Assembly (NCBI GenBank): GCA_016178015.1
Contig: JACOUB010000026.1
Location: 100,402-164,401, forward strand
DNA from: Methylocystis sp.
GTDB lineage: Bacteria; Pseudomonadota; Alphaproteobacteria; Rhizobiales; Beijerinckiaceae
Reading direction: 5' to 3'
Length of the DNA: 64,000 nt
The notes under the pieces were generated by a model. It made no database searches and was not told the origin of the DNA. It saw only the letters and a program-made list of their open reading frames with translations. Made by a program: the position numbers and the translations under genes. Below are positions 37,650-46,337 of this stretch, piece after piece (position 1 is the first letter of the stretch; the number at the start of each line of letters is the position of its first letter).

Positions 37650-38783
37650 ATGAACCCCAATGACACCCTTGTGTGCCCTCATTGCCATTCCAAAAATCTG
37701 TCCTTTTCAACCATTGAAGTCGGTTGCGCCCAGTGTCATCGCACCTATCCCGTTTGCATGGGAATCATCGATTTTCGGGATGCCGAACTTGAGGCAACAG
37801 CGGATTTTTCTATCTTAGAAGATCGGCGTATTGCGGAAATAATGGCGCTCTTGTTTCCTAAGACTAAAACATTCAACGAAATGCTATCTATTTTAGATAT
37901 TTTAACACAAAATATTACGCATTGGTCTGATTTTAGCAAACTTGATTTAACCAATTTCCTTGTGGAGAATAATATTCGTCCGGAAGCCCTCCGGCCAGAC
38001 CAAAGCTTGCATGGCTACCACATTTTAAACCAAATTGATTTGTATCTCATAGATGCGAAACGAATTATGCCCCCTAACGGTTTGGCCTTAGAAGATGGCT
38101 GCGGTCTCGGATTTTTCGTGGAAGGCCTCGCGGCTCGATTTGAGAATTTGATTGTGCTTGATTTCTCACTATGCTATCTAATTCTTGTTAAAAAGCTTAT
38201 TGAAGAAAAATGTATTGAAAACACTACACTCATCTGCGGTAACGCAGAATCTTTGCCTTTAGGTGATGCTGTTTTCGATTTTATCCACTCTAACAATGTG
38301 ATCGAACATGTATCGAATCAAGAAGCGCTTGTCGCTGAAGCCAAACGAACCATGAAGGTGGGCGGCCTGTTATTCGTTCGATCTCCAAACCGATTTTCTA
38401 TATATTTCGAACCCCATTTTCGACTTCCTGGATATGGATTTTTCCCGGATTGTTTGCGAAGAAAAATCATTGAAATTAGACAAAACAGAAGCGTCGATGC
38501 TATATCACTTTTGTCTCTCAAGGAACTTAGGTCCTTGTTATTCACGTATTTCGGCTCAGCAGTTTTTATAAGCTTTATACCACGAAACACAACAAGCACT
38601 GCCTCGGGTGGAAAAATTCGAACCTTTTTGGTGACGCTCTTAAGGTCGCGTTTTGGAGTCATCGCAAATATGCTCATAAATACATATATGCTTGGTGTCA
38701 TGCCATATCATACCGCAATCTGCTTTAATGACAACGGAATACGGGAGTCTCACGATCGGTCTAATCTTTCAAGCCAAGAATGA
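37650..38783 (+). CDS. Zinc-ribbon class I methyltransferase, AT-rich
   Basis: 377 residues; CTGGAGG precedes ATG 37650. The N-terminus has two paired Cys motifs (VCPHCHSKNL and GCAQCHRTYPVC), a Trm112-like ribbon. The SAM motif is ALEDGCGLGFFVEGLA, followed by SNNVIEHVSNQEALV and a C-terminal hydrophobic stretch. Base composition is visibly AT-rich against the flanking glycosyltransferases, and it lies between two copies of a glycosyltransferase N-terminus, which suggests insertion with local duplication. Substrate unknown. Confidence 0.78.
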   Translation: MNPNDTLVCPHCHSKNLSFSTIEVGCAQCHRTYPVCMGIIDFRDAELEATADFSILEDRRIAEIMALLFPKTKTFNEMLSILDILTQNITHWSDFSKLDLTNFLVENNIRPEALRPDQSLHGYHILNQIDLYLIDAKRIMPPNGLALEDGCGLGFFVEGLAARFENLIVLDFSLCYLILVKKLIEEKCIENTTLICGNAESLPLGDAVFDFIHSNNVIEHVSNQEALVAEAKRTMKVGGLLFVRSPNRFSIYFEPHFRLPGYGFFPDCLRRKIIEIRQNRSVDAISLLSLKELRSLLFTYFGSAVFISFIPRNTTSTASGGKIRTFLVTLLRSRFGVIANMLINTYMLGVMPYHTAICFNDNGIRESHDRSNLSSQE

Positions 38784-38981
38784 ACTGTATCTAATTCTTG
38801 AATTCTGGTGGAAATCGCGCATCGCGAGAGGCTCAGCGAAATCAGCGCAGATGCAGTCTGTTGGCGCGTCTTTGCCCGGAAATGGTGATGCACTCCAATG
38901 TCGTTGGAGGGTGGCGCCCCTGGCTCAGCGCGAGCCGGGTACTGCGGATTGAGCTTCTGAATATTCGCAGGGGATGCTTAC

Positions 38982-40187
38982 ATGGCGGGAATTCTGCTCA
39001 TCACCAAGAGGATTCACGAGCGCCCGGCGGGCGGTCGCGAGATGTTGTGCAAGCTCAATCGTGATTGCCTGCGTGACATTTTTGGCGACGCGCTGAGCGT
39101 GTTGGAGCTCGACGCCCGGCCCGTGTCGGGCGTTCATCAGGTTCTGGAAGCGTTCCAGGGTCGCATCGACGGCGTGAGCGCCGCCGTTATCGCCGAAGCC
39201 GCAAGGGAAATAGAGCGGAAGGAAATTTCCTGCGTCTTTCTCGATGGATCCAATCTCGGCGAAATCGCTGCGCAATTGAAGAGGCGCGCGCGCGACGTCA
39301 GTATCGTCTCGTTTTTTCACAACGTCGAGTCGCGGTTCTTCCTGGGTTCCTTCAAGGCGTCCAGAACCCTGCACGCGCTCGCCGTGTTACTTGCGAGTTA
39401 TCTGGCTGAACGTAAGGCCGTTCAACATAGCGACGTGTTGATCGCATTGACCGAGCGCGACAGTCGGCTTCTCCGCCGCGTCTACGGTCGGGGCGCGACT
39501 TACATCTCGCCCATGGCGCTCGAGGACAGGCGGCTGTCTGCGAACGACGCTGCAAGCGGGAATGTGGAAAGCCGGGACAAGCGCTACCTTCTATTTGTCG
39601 GCGGCGCCTTTTACGCTAACCGGCTGGGTATCGCTTGGTTCGTCGAAAACGTGGCGCCGCGCATCCGCATCAAGACCGTGGTCGTCGGGAAAGGCTTTGA
39701 AACCCTGAAGACGAGGCTCGAAACCAAGGCCGACATTGAAATCGTCGGCGCCGTACAAAATCTGTCCGAATGGTATCTCAACGCTCATTGTGTGATCGCG
39801 CCGATCTTCGATGGTTCCGGGATGAAGACCAAGGTCGCGGAAGCCCTGATGTTCGGCAAAAAGGTGATCGGGGCGCCCGAGGCTTTTTCGGGCTATGAGA
39901 ATGTCACCGGGCAGGCAGGATGGACTTGCGCGACCGCGGATGAGTTCGTTGACGCAATCGACCGGATTGAGCGCGTAGAATTACCGGCTTTCGATTTGCA
40001 GGTCCGGGCGCTGTTCGATCGGAATTATTCATATGACGCGGCGCGCGCGCGTCTGACTCGCATTCTCGAACCACTCGTGCGAGCCAAGAAAGACGGCTCG
40101 CCGTTCACGCCGACGAGCGGCTCTCGAAAGAGACCGCACGCCGACGAAAGCGTTTCAGACAGCGTCCCGAACCGAGGTGAAAGATGA
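38982..40187 (+). CDS. GT4-like glycosyltransferase
   Basis: 401 residues. The N-terminal half begins ILLITKRIHERPAGGREMLC. The C-terminal half has the GT-B donor region: YLLFVGGAFYANRLGIAWF, IEIVGAVQNLSEWYLNAHC and APIFDGSGMKTKVAEALMFG (the E-x7-E-like donor-binding motif). It adds one sugar to the lipid-linked repeat; which sugar is unknown. Its 5' part is duplicated at 37347. Overlaps the next gene by four bases (ATGA). Confidence 0.85.
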   Translation: MAGILLITKRIHERPAGGREMLCKLNRDCLRDIFGDALSVLELDARPVSGVHQVLEAFQGRIDGVSAAVIAEAAREIERKEISCVFLDGSNLGEIAAQLKRRARDVSIVSFFHNVESRFFLGSFKASRTLHALAVLLASYLAERKAVQHSDVLIALTERDSRLLRRVYGRGATYISPMALEDRRLSANDAASGNVESRDKRYLLFVGGAFYANRLGIAWFVENVAPRIRIKTVVVGKGFETLKTRLETKADIEIVGAVQNLSEWYLNAHCVIAPIFDGSGMKTKVAEALMFGKKVIGAPEAFSGYENVTGQAGWTCATADEFVDAIDRIERVELPAFDLQVRALFDRNYSYDAARARLTRILEPLVRAKKDGSPFTPTSGSRKRPHADESVSDSVPNRGER

Positions 40188-41314
40188 AAATCTGTGTTGT
40201 CACGCCGCGGTTTGCGGTTTCCGGCGTCCCCCTTGCGCAATTACGATTTGCGCAAGCGCTCGCAAACAATGGTCACGACGTAGATTTGCTGATCGGGTGT
40301 GTAAATCCCGGGTTTGTGTTGCCGGAAATCACTGGCGTCAACGTCGTCGTTCTAAATTGCTGGAACGTTCGTTGGATGTTGTACCCGATGTGGCGCTATT
40401 TTCGCTCGCACCGGTTGGACGTCGTTTTTTCAGCGGAAGATCATTTGAACACGATAGTATTGCTGGCGCTTATCCTGTCCGGATCACCGGCGAAGGTGAG
40501 CGGATCCTCACGCGTCACTCCTTTTGACACCTACTCAAACAAAGTGTTTTCGAAGCGGTGGTTTCTCAAGGTTCTCGTCCGCACGGTCATGTGGCGCGCG
40601 AACGTGCTGACCTGCGTGTCGAAGGACATGGTTGAGCAATACCGAAGGGTTTTTCGCAATCCGCCGCACACGTGGGTATACAACATTGTGGACAACCACC
40701 AGGCGAGACAAAAAATGCTTGAGCCGGTCGATGTGGATTGGTTCCAGCAAGAAGGCACGCCGCTCATTGTCGCGGCGGGCCAGCTCGAGCCGTGGAAGGG
40801 TTTCGCCGATCTCATCCGTGCGATGAAAGAGGTATCGGAACATCGGTCGGCGCGTTTGGTCATTTTCGGCGAAGGGTCGCTTCGGCCCCAGTTTGAACGC
40901 CTGATCGCGGAGCTCGGCCTGTCCGACCAAATAAGATTAGCGGGCAATGTTCTCAATCCGCTAAAATTTTTCGCGCGAGCCGACGTATTCGTTCTGTCGT
41001 CCCACGTCGAAGGCATGCCGAACGTACTTATTGAAGCCATGATGTGCGGATGCACGCCTGTCGCGACTAATTGCCCCACCGGGCCGCGGGAACTCCTGCT
41101 AGACGGCAAATATGGCTATCTCGTTGCGGTTGGAGATCCCACAGCCATCGCGAGCGGAATCAAAAAAGCGTTGGATAAGCCGATCGCCAAGGACCTTTTG
41201 GCTGAAGCCGTCCTGCCATTCGAGGAGCACACCGTGATTTCACGCCATTTCGCACTGCTGGGCCTTGCCAACCTACCAAGTGCGTCAATATACCTTGAAA
41301 CGGAGCCAAGCTGA
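40184..41314 (+). CDS. GT4-family glycosyltransferase
   Basis: 376 residues; start overlaps the previous stop and has GAGGTG upstream. GT-B fold with CVVTPRFAVSGVPLAQLRFA at the N-terminus, then IVAAGQLEPWKGFADLIRAM and the donor-site segment VLSSHVEGMPNVLIEAMMCG followed by CTPVATNCPTGPRELL. Typical retaining glycosyltransferase of an O-antigen/EPS cluster. Its last third has a decayed second copy at 41553-41804. Confidence 0.9.
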   Translation: MKICVVTPRFAVSGVPLAQLRFAQALANNGHDVDLLIGCVNPGFVLPEITGVNVVVLNCWNVRWMLYPMWRYFRSHRLDVVFSAEDHLNTIVLLALILSGSPAKVSGSSRVTPFDTYSNKVFSKRWFLKVLVRTVMWRANVLTCVSKDMVEQYRRVFRNPPHTWVYNIVDNHQARQKMLEPVDVDWFQQEGTPLIVAAGQLEPWKGFADLIRAMKEVSEHRSARLVIFGEGSLRPQFERLIAELGLSDQIRLAGNVLNPLKFFARADVFVLSSHVEGMPNVLIEAMMCGCTPVATNCPTGPRELLLDGKYGYLVAVGDPTAIASGIKKALDKPIAKDLLAEAVLPFEEHTVISRHFALLGLANLPSASIYLETEPS

Positions 41315-41552
41315 TGCTCGCAATCAAAGATCAACAAAATCAAGGTGCTTGATCTTTTCCCAATGCTGAGAAGGCCTAGTGCCATCCAAAAAACACTCTT
41401 CTCGAAACGCATTGTCTGGGTCCAATTCACGATCATCAAGCGCAAGTAAATCTTTCCGAGGCTGAAATCGCCGCCAACCAGAAACCGGTTCTTCGAGCTG
41501 TCCGCTCAAGAGTTGGGGCCTCCGGCAAACCCGATGCGGGTTTAGCCCGTCT

Positions 41553-41804
41553 TATGGATGCACTCCGGTTGCGACCAATTGTCCGACCGGCCCTCGGGAA
41601 CTGTTAAATCACGGGAAATTTGGCTATCTCGTTGCAGTCGGGGATCCAATCGCCATCGCGGCGGGAATTGAAGAGGCGTTGGACAAACCTATCGACAAGC
41701 ATCTCCTCGCTGAAGCGGTCCTGCCATTCGAAGAGCGAACCGTTATTTCGCGACACTTTGAGCTGTTGGGTTTGGCCGATCGTGTAGGGGAACCTTTAAA
41801 GTGA
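41553..41804 (+). pseudogene. C-terminal fragment of a second GT4 glycosyltransferase
   Basis: In frame to the stop at 41802-41804 it encodes GCTPVATNCPTGPRELLNHG, GYLVAVGDPIAIAAGIEEAL and LLAEAVLPFEERTVISRHF, closely parallel to the end of the preceding gene. The first ~290 residues of a GT4 enzyme are missing. The 238 bases between the two copies encode no recognised protein, although a minus-strand frame at 41324-41509 (DPDNAFREECFLDGTRPSQ) looks protein-like. This is a relic of tandem duplication or recombination between related clusters. Confidence 0.82.
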
Positions 41805-41869
41805 TGCGAGACAATTGGTTGGATTGCAGGAGCTTGGAGTTATCCGGTCTGGTGTCCGGACCCAATAAA

Positions 41870-41918
41870 GGGATTGAACGAAGCCGCTCCCGCCGTGGGA
41901 GCGGCTTCGTTCAATCCC
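41870..41918. terminator. Perfect 22-base-pair hairpin
   Basis: GGGATTGAACGAAGCCGCTC with the following CC pairs base for base with 41897-41918 across a 5-base GCCGT loop. On the + strand it is followed by CTAACTGAAC, with no U-tract; on the minus strand TTTATT follows. It lies between the glycosyltransferase fragment and the next gene, only 20 bases before ATG 41939. It may be a bidirectional terminator or the scar of a mobile palindrome. Confidence 0.55.
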
Positions 41919-41938
41919 CTAACTGAACACAGGCCCTA

Positions 41939-42811
41939 ATGCAAAATGAAAATAATGCATCGAACGACGACATGATTCGGCTGAAGAACGTTGATCCTCA
42001 CGTCGTTGCGGGATTCGGCGACGAATGGTCGCGTTTTGACCAGTCCGAACTTTCACAAGACGAACTCCATCGGCTCTTTGAAGGCTATTTCTCGACCTTC
42101 CCCTGGGCCGACCTTCCGCCGAATGCGGAAGGCTTTGATATGGGGTGTGGTAGCGGCCGCTGGGCTTTCTTCGTCGCGCCCCGGGTTGGGCGGCTGCACT
42201 TGATCGACGCGAGCAAGGACGCGCTTGATGTCGCCCAGCGCAAACTGGCGGCTGCGACCAACGTGGATTTCATTCACGCCAGCGTTGCTGATGTGCCACT
42301 GCCCGATAACTCGCAGGACTTCGGTTACTCGCTAGGTGTCTTGCATCATATCCCAGATACACAATCCGGTCTTGAGGCCTGTGTGGGAAAGCTGAAACCT
42401 GGTGCGCCGTTTCTGCTCTACCTTTATTATCGCTTCGATAACCGGCCCATCTGGTATCGCCTGATATGGCAGCTTTCCGACATCTTACGTCGCTTCATCT
42501 CACGTTTGTCGCATGAGGCGCGGTATGCAATATCGCAAGCGATCGCCGTTCTGGTCTATTGGCCGCTGGCAAGGGTGGCAGGTGGCTTGGAGAAGATCGG
42601 CGTTTCCCCAGAGGCTCTGCCACTGAGCGCTTATCGCCACAGCTCTTTCTATACGATGCGCACCGATGCGCTCGACCGTTTCGGAACGCGTCTCGAGAAG
42701 CGCTTCACCCGCTCGGAGATTTTGTTGATGATGGAGCGGGCTGGGCTCACTCACATAAGTTTCCGCGAGGCGGAACCTTACTGGTGTGCATCGGGCATCA
42801 GGAAGAGGTGA
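41939..42811 (+). CDS. Class I SAM-dependent methyltransferase
   Basis: 290 residues. The SAM motif is AEGFDMGCGSGRWAFFVAPR; IDASKDALDVAQRKLA and NSQDFGYSLGVLHHIPDT follow in Methyltransf_11 order. The C-terminal part has a hydrophobic stretch (LIWQLSDILRRFISRL) and YRHSSFYTMRTDALDRFGTR, a pattern seen in polysaccharide-cluster methyltransferases. Substrate unknown. It starts right after a strong hairpin, so it may have its own promoter. Confidence 0.85.
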   Translation: MQNENNASNDDMIRLKNVDPHVVAGFGDEWSRFDQSELSQDELHRLFEGYFSTFPWADLPPNAEGFDMGCGSGRWAFFVAPRVGRLHLIDASKDALDVAQRKLAAATNVDFIHASVADVPLPDNSQDFGYSLGVLHHIPDTQSGLEACVGKLKPGAPFLLYLYYRFDNRPIWYRLIWQLSDILRRFISRLSHEARYAISQAIAVLVYWPLARVAGGLEKIGVSPEALPLSAYRHSSFYTMRTDALDRFGTRLEKRFTRSEILLMMERAGLTHISFREAEPYWCASGIRKR

Positions 42812-43019
42812 TTGAAAGCGCCTCACTTTTCCGGCCTTTACAAAGCGGCGCGCAGCCAGTTTTTGCGGGCTCAATCGCCCTATAGACGGCGCTATCGGAT
42901 TTTCGATGGTTGAAGCCTCAAGTTGCCCAATTGAATACAAAAAGGGGTAGAGGGGATTGCCCCTGTCATCTTGGCCCGACGCTCGCCACCGAGATCACGG
43001 TAATTTTCTGAGTGAAACC

Positions 43020-44132
43020 ATGAAGATTGGACTGAACGCAACATGTTTGACGGCGCGAAGCTCGGGCGCGGCGCAACGGTTCAGGGGGCTTTATGGTGAA
43101 TTGTTTAATAGACTAAGTAACGTTGAATTTGTTGTTTATGAACCAAGCGATTGTGAGGTTCGTAATTGGTTCGACGGCTACGAAAATGTTAGATTTATTC
43201 GAACACAATTACTGAGCGAGAATAGACTACAAAGATATATATTTGGAAAAATCTTTTGGAATGTCGAAATAAATAAGAATGAATTCGATTGGTTCGAATC
43301 AGTTAATTTGCCGATTGTTAATTCTATGTCATGTCGTAATTTACTTACAATTCACGATATTCGCGATTTAAAATTGAAAGGAAACGCAATATTCAGAGGG
43401 TTATATCGTTATATATTGGATGACTCTGTGAAAAAGGCGCATAAAATAATTGCAGTTTCTGAATCTGCGCGTGAAGAAATGTTGGATTATTACCCGAACG
43501 CATCAATTTCTGTTGTCTATAACGGAGTTAACGTTTGTGAATTTCAGAATGTCAAAAATGAAGCTATTTTAGAAGTAAAGAATCGCCTAAAATTGCCAAA
43601 TGAATTTATATTGACCGTCGGTCATTTTGAAAAACGAAAAAATTATTTAAGGCTTATTGACGCGCTTTCTTACTTACATAAAAAGAGTAAAAATGTGAAT
43701 TTGGTTATCGTAGGAAATGATAATGGCGAATTAGAAGCTGTCAGAAAGCGTGCAAATATTCTTGGGGTCTCTGATAAACTGCTTATTTTTAATGGTCTGT
43801 CGGATTTTGACGTTCGCGCTATTTATCGTGCGGCAAAGTTGTTGGTATTTCCGTCAAGCTATGAAGGCTTCGGTATTCCTGTAATAGAAGCAATGGCGGC
43901 AGAAATTCCAGTTGTGCTTAGCGATATACCTGTCTTTAAAGAAATTACTCAAGGAAATGGCTTTTATTTTGACCATAATGATAGTGAGTCGATCGCTCAC
44001 GCTATTGAATATGTTCTATCGTCCACATCAGAAGCTGAGAGACTCGTACAATATGGGCGCCATCGCGTTATTGACTTTAATTTTGCTACTTTGGCATTAG
44101 AAATTGAAAAAATTTACAAGGATATGGCGTGA
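43020..44132 (+). CDS. GT4-family glycosyltransferase, AT-rich
   Basis: 370 residues from ATG 43020, where homology begins. N-terminus MKIGLNATCLTARSSGAAQR is typical of mannosyl/rhamnosyl GT4 enzymes. NLLTIHDIRDLK, then FILTVGHFEKRKNYLRLIDA and VFPSSYEGFGIPVIEAMAAE (donor-site glutamates) follow. The gene is strongly AT-rich; in 43201-43260 only 18 of 60 bases are G or C, against a GC-rich surround. It is probably a recent import. Confidence 0.92.
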   Translation: MKIGLNATCLTARSSGAAQRFRGLYGELFNRLSNVEFVVYEPSDCEVRNWFDGYENVRFIRTQLLSENRLQRYIFGKIFWNVEINKNEFDWFESVNLPIVNSMSCRNLLTIHDIRDLKLKGNAIFRGLYRYILDDSVKKAHKIIAVSESAREEMLDYYPNASISVVYNGVNVCEFQNVKNEAILEVKNRLKLPNEFILTVGHFEKRKNYLRLIDALSYLHKKSKNVNLVIVGNDNGELEAVRKRANILGVSDKLLIFNGLSDFDVRAIYRAAKLLVFPSSYEGFGIPVIEAMAAEIPVVLSDIPVFKEITQGNGFYFDHNDSESIAHAIEYVLSSTSEAERLVQYGRHRVIDFNFATLALEIEKIYKDMA

Positions 44133-44191
44133 TTGATTTTTTTGACGACGCGCGACGCCGTGCCGCTGCGCGGGCGCAACGGCGCAAATTA

Positions 44192-44318
44192 GAGGAGGTC
44201 CCGAAAAAGTTGACGGACGTTTTCGACAAGAACCTGCTCCAACTTATTGAGATTGAGCGATTCCTTTTCGATCACATGATTCTTCGATCCCATGATTCCA
44301 TGTGATCGGGAAGCGCTC
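44192..44318 (+). repeat. Dispersed ~110-base repeat, copy 2 (plus orientation)
   Basis: Matches the reverse complement of 14482-14592 along its length, with a ~16-base insertion (CTTCGATCCCATGATT region) near the right end. It fills most of the gap between the AT-rich glycosyltransferase and asnB. The two copies are ~30 kb apart in opposite orientation. Confidence 0.75.
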
Positions 44319-44341
44319 GAACCTGAAATCGAGGATATTGA

Positions 44342-46336
44342 ATGTGTGGCATTGCGGGATTTTGGTTGGCTAACTCAAACGCAACCTGTGCGTTGAGCGA
44401 CATTGCCGTTGCGATGGCCAACGTAATGGAGCATCGGGGTCCGGACGGGTCGGGTTGTTGGCATGACGCCGCTGCAGGCATTGCTTTCGGGCACCGGCGC
44501 TTATCCATAATTGACCTGTCATCGGCCGGCAGTCAGCCGATGCTGTCAGCCAGTGGGCGTTACGTCATTACGTTCAATGGGGAAATTTATAATCACTCGG
44601 CTTTGCGCGCAGACCTGCTCAATGACGGCTACGTCGTGGATTGGCGCGGTCATTCAGATACAGAGACATTGTGCGCTTCTTTCGAGCATTGGGGGATAGA
44701 GACGACGCTGACGAAGTCTGTTGGTATGTTCGCTATCGCCATATGGGATTCCCACCAACGCAAACTCCACATGGCTCGTGACCGTTTTGGGGAAAAACCT
44801 CTCTACTACGGTTGGGTAAATGGCGACGCCAAATGTGGCCCCGCATTTGTATTTGGTTCGGAACTAAAGGCGCTGCGCGCCTTTCCTGGGTTTGCCAACC
44901 AGGTGGCGCGCGACGCGCTCGCGCTGTATTTACGTTTCATGTATATACCGGCTCCTCGAACCATTTACGAAGGAATATTTAAGCTTGAACCCGGTTGTTT
45001 GCTGACGATTTCGGAACGCATCCCGACTGTCCCGAGCATCTTGCCTCGCCCAGATTGCCAGAACGGCTCAATGACACTTAAGCGTTGGTGGTCGCTCGCC
45101 AAGATGGTCCAAGCAAGCGCGAGCGGCGAATTTAACGACGAGGCCGAGGCGCTATTTTCATTAGAAGAGACTTTGCAACGGTCGGTAATACGGCAATCAT
45201 TGGCGGATGTGCCGTGGGGAGCGTTCTTGTCCGGCGGGGTAGATTCTTCCACCATCGTGGCGCTCATGCAAAAGCAGTCGATGCGCCCCGTTCGAACTTT
45301 CACTGTTGGATTCGAAGAAGCCGAATTTGATGAGTCGATACCGGCAAAAAAAGTCGCCAAACATCTTGGCGCCGATCATACAGAGTTGTTTGTTAGCGCT
45401 TCCGATGCGCGAGACGTGATACCCCGGCTAGCCGCTATGTACGACGAACCATTTGCGGACTCATCGCAAATCCCCACGCATCTTGTGTGCAGCGCAGCGC
45501 GAAAGCACGTAACCGTAGCTCTTTCCGGCGATGCGGGGGATGAGCTGTTCGGAGGATACAACCGCTATATTTGGGCGCCGCGGCTTTGGAAGCGGCTTTC
45601 CAAGATTCCTAGTCCGCTGCAGCGGGCGGTCATGGGGGTTTTTGGTCGCATCTTGCCGACCCATTGGGACCGCTTGAGCAGCTTCATTGAGGTGCAGCGC
45701 GCCGGTGAAATGATTGCAAAGTTCGCCGAAGCATCCCATAACGCGCACAGTCTTGACGATCTTTACAAGGGCCTGGTGTCCGCTTGGTCGGATCCCCGGC
45801 AAGTCTTACGCGATCAAGATATATTGGCGGAGCCATCGAGCCTGCTTTCCGATCCGCTACCCCTTGCAGCCCAGCAGGCCGAACTTCGGATGATGTACCG
45901 AGACAGCATGACCTACTTGCCCGACGATATCTTATGCAAAGTCGATCGCGCGGCGATGGCCGCCAGTTTAGAATCGCGCTTGCCTTACCTCGACCACCAT
46001 GTGGCTGAGATCGCTTGGCGCCTCCCCCTTTCTATGAAGATTCGGAACGGAACCGGGAAGTGGGCGCTGCGCCAGATTCTTTACAAATACGTTCCCCGAG
46101 AAATGATAGAACGTCCGAAAGTTGGATTCGGTATTCCCATCGGCCGTTGGTTACGTGGTCCACTGAAAAATTGGGCTGAGAATCTACTGGATGAAGCCCG
46201 GCTAGAGCGTGAGGGGTATCTGAATCCAAAGGTGATCCGCGATGCATGGGCGCAACATTTGAGTGGACGCTTTGACTGGACCAACAGACTATGGGCTGTG
46301 CTAATGTTTCAAGCTTGGCTGGAGGGAAATTCCTAA
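44342..46336 (+). CDS. asnB: Asparagine synthase-type glutamine amidotransferase
   Basis: 664 residues. The class II glutaminase domain begins MCGIAGFW with the catalytic Cys2, and EHRGPDGSG and FNGEIYNHSALR are conserved. The synthase domain has the ATP pyrophosphatase loop FLSGGVDSSTIVALM near residue 296, and ALSGDAGDELFGGYNRY. In polysaccharide clusters (as with WbpS) such enzymes can amidate a uronic acid instead of making free asparagine. With tviB/tviC present, amidation of GalNAcA is a plausible role, but this is inference. The polymerase gene starts one base after its stop. Confidence 0.93.
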   Translation: MCGIAGFWLANSNATCALSDIAVAMANVMEHRGPDGSGCWHDAAAGIAFGHRRLSIIDLSSAGSQPMLSASGRYVITFNGEIYNHSALRADLLNDGYVVDWRGHSDTETLCASFEHWGIETTLTKSVGMFAIAIWDSHQRKLHMARDRFGEKPLYYGWVNGDAKCGPAFVFGSELKALRAFPGFANQVARDALALYLRFMYIPAPRTIYEGIFKLEPGCLLTISERIPTVPSILPRPDCQNGSMTLKRWWSLAKMVQASASGEFNDEAEALFSLEETLQRSVIRQSLADVPWGAFLSGGVDSSTIVALMQKQSMRPVRTFTVGFEEAEFDESIPAKKVAKHLGADHTELFVSASDARDVIPRLAAMYDEPFADSSQIPTHLVCSAARKHVTVALSGDAGDELFGGYNRYIWAPRLWKRLSKIPSPLQRAVMGVFGRILPTHWDRLSSFIEVQRAGEMIAKFAEASHNAHSLDDLYKGLVSAWSDPRQVLRDQDILAEPSSLLSDPLPLAAQQAELRMMYRDSMTYLPDDILCKVDRAAMAASLESRLPYLDHHVAEIAWRLPLSMKIRNGTGKWALRQILYKYVPREMIERPKVGFGIPIGRWLRGPLKNWAENLLDEARLEREGYLNPKVIRDAWAQHLSGRFDWTNRLWAVLMFQAWLEGNS

Positions 46337-46337
46337 T

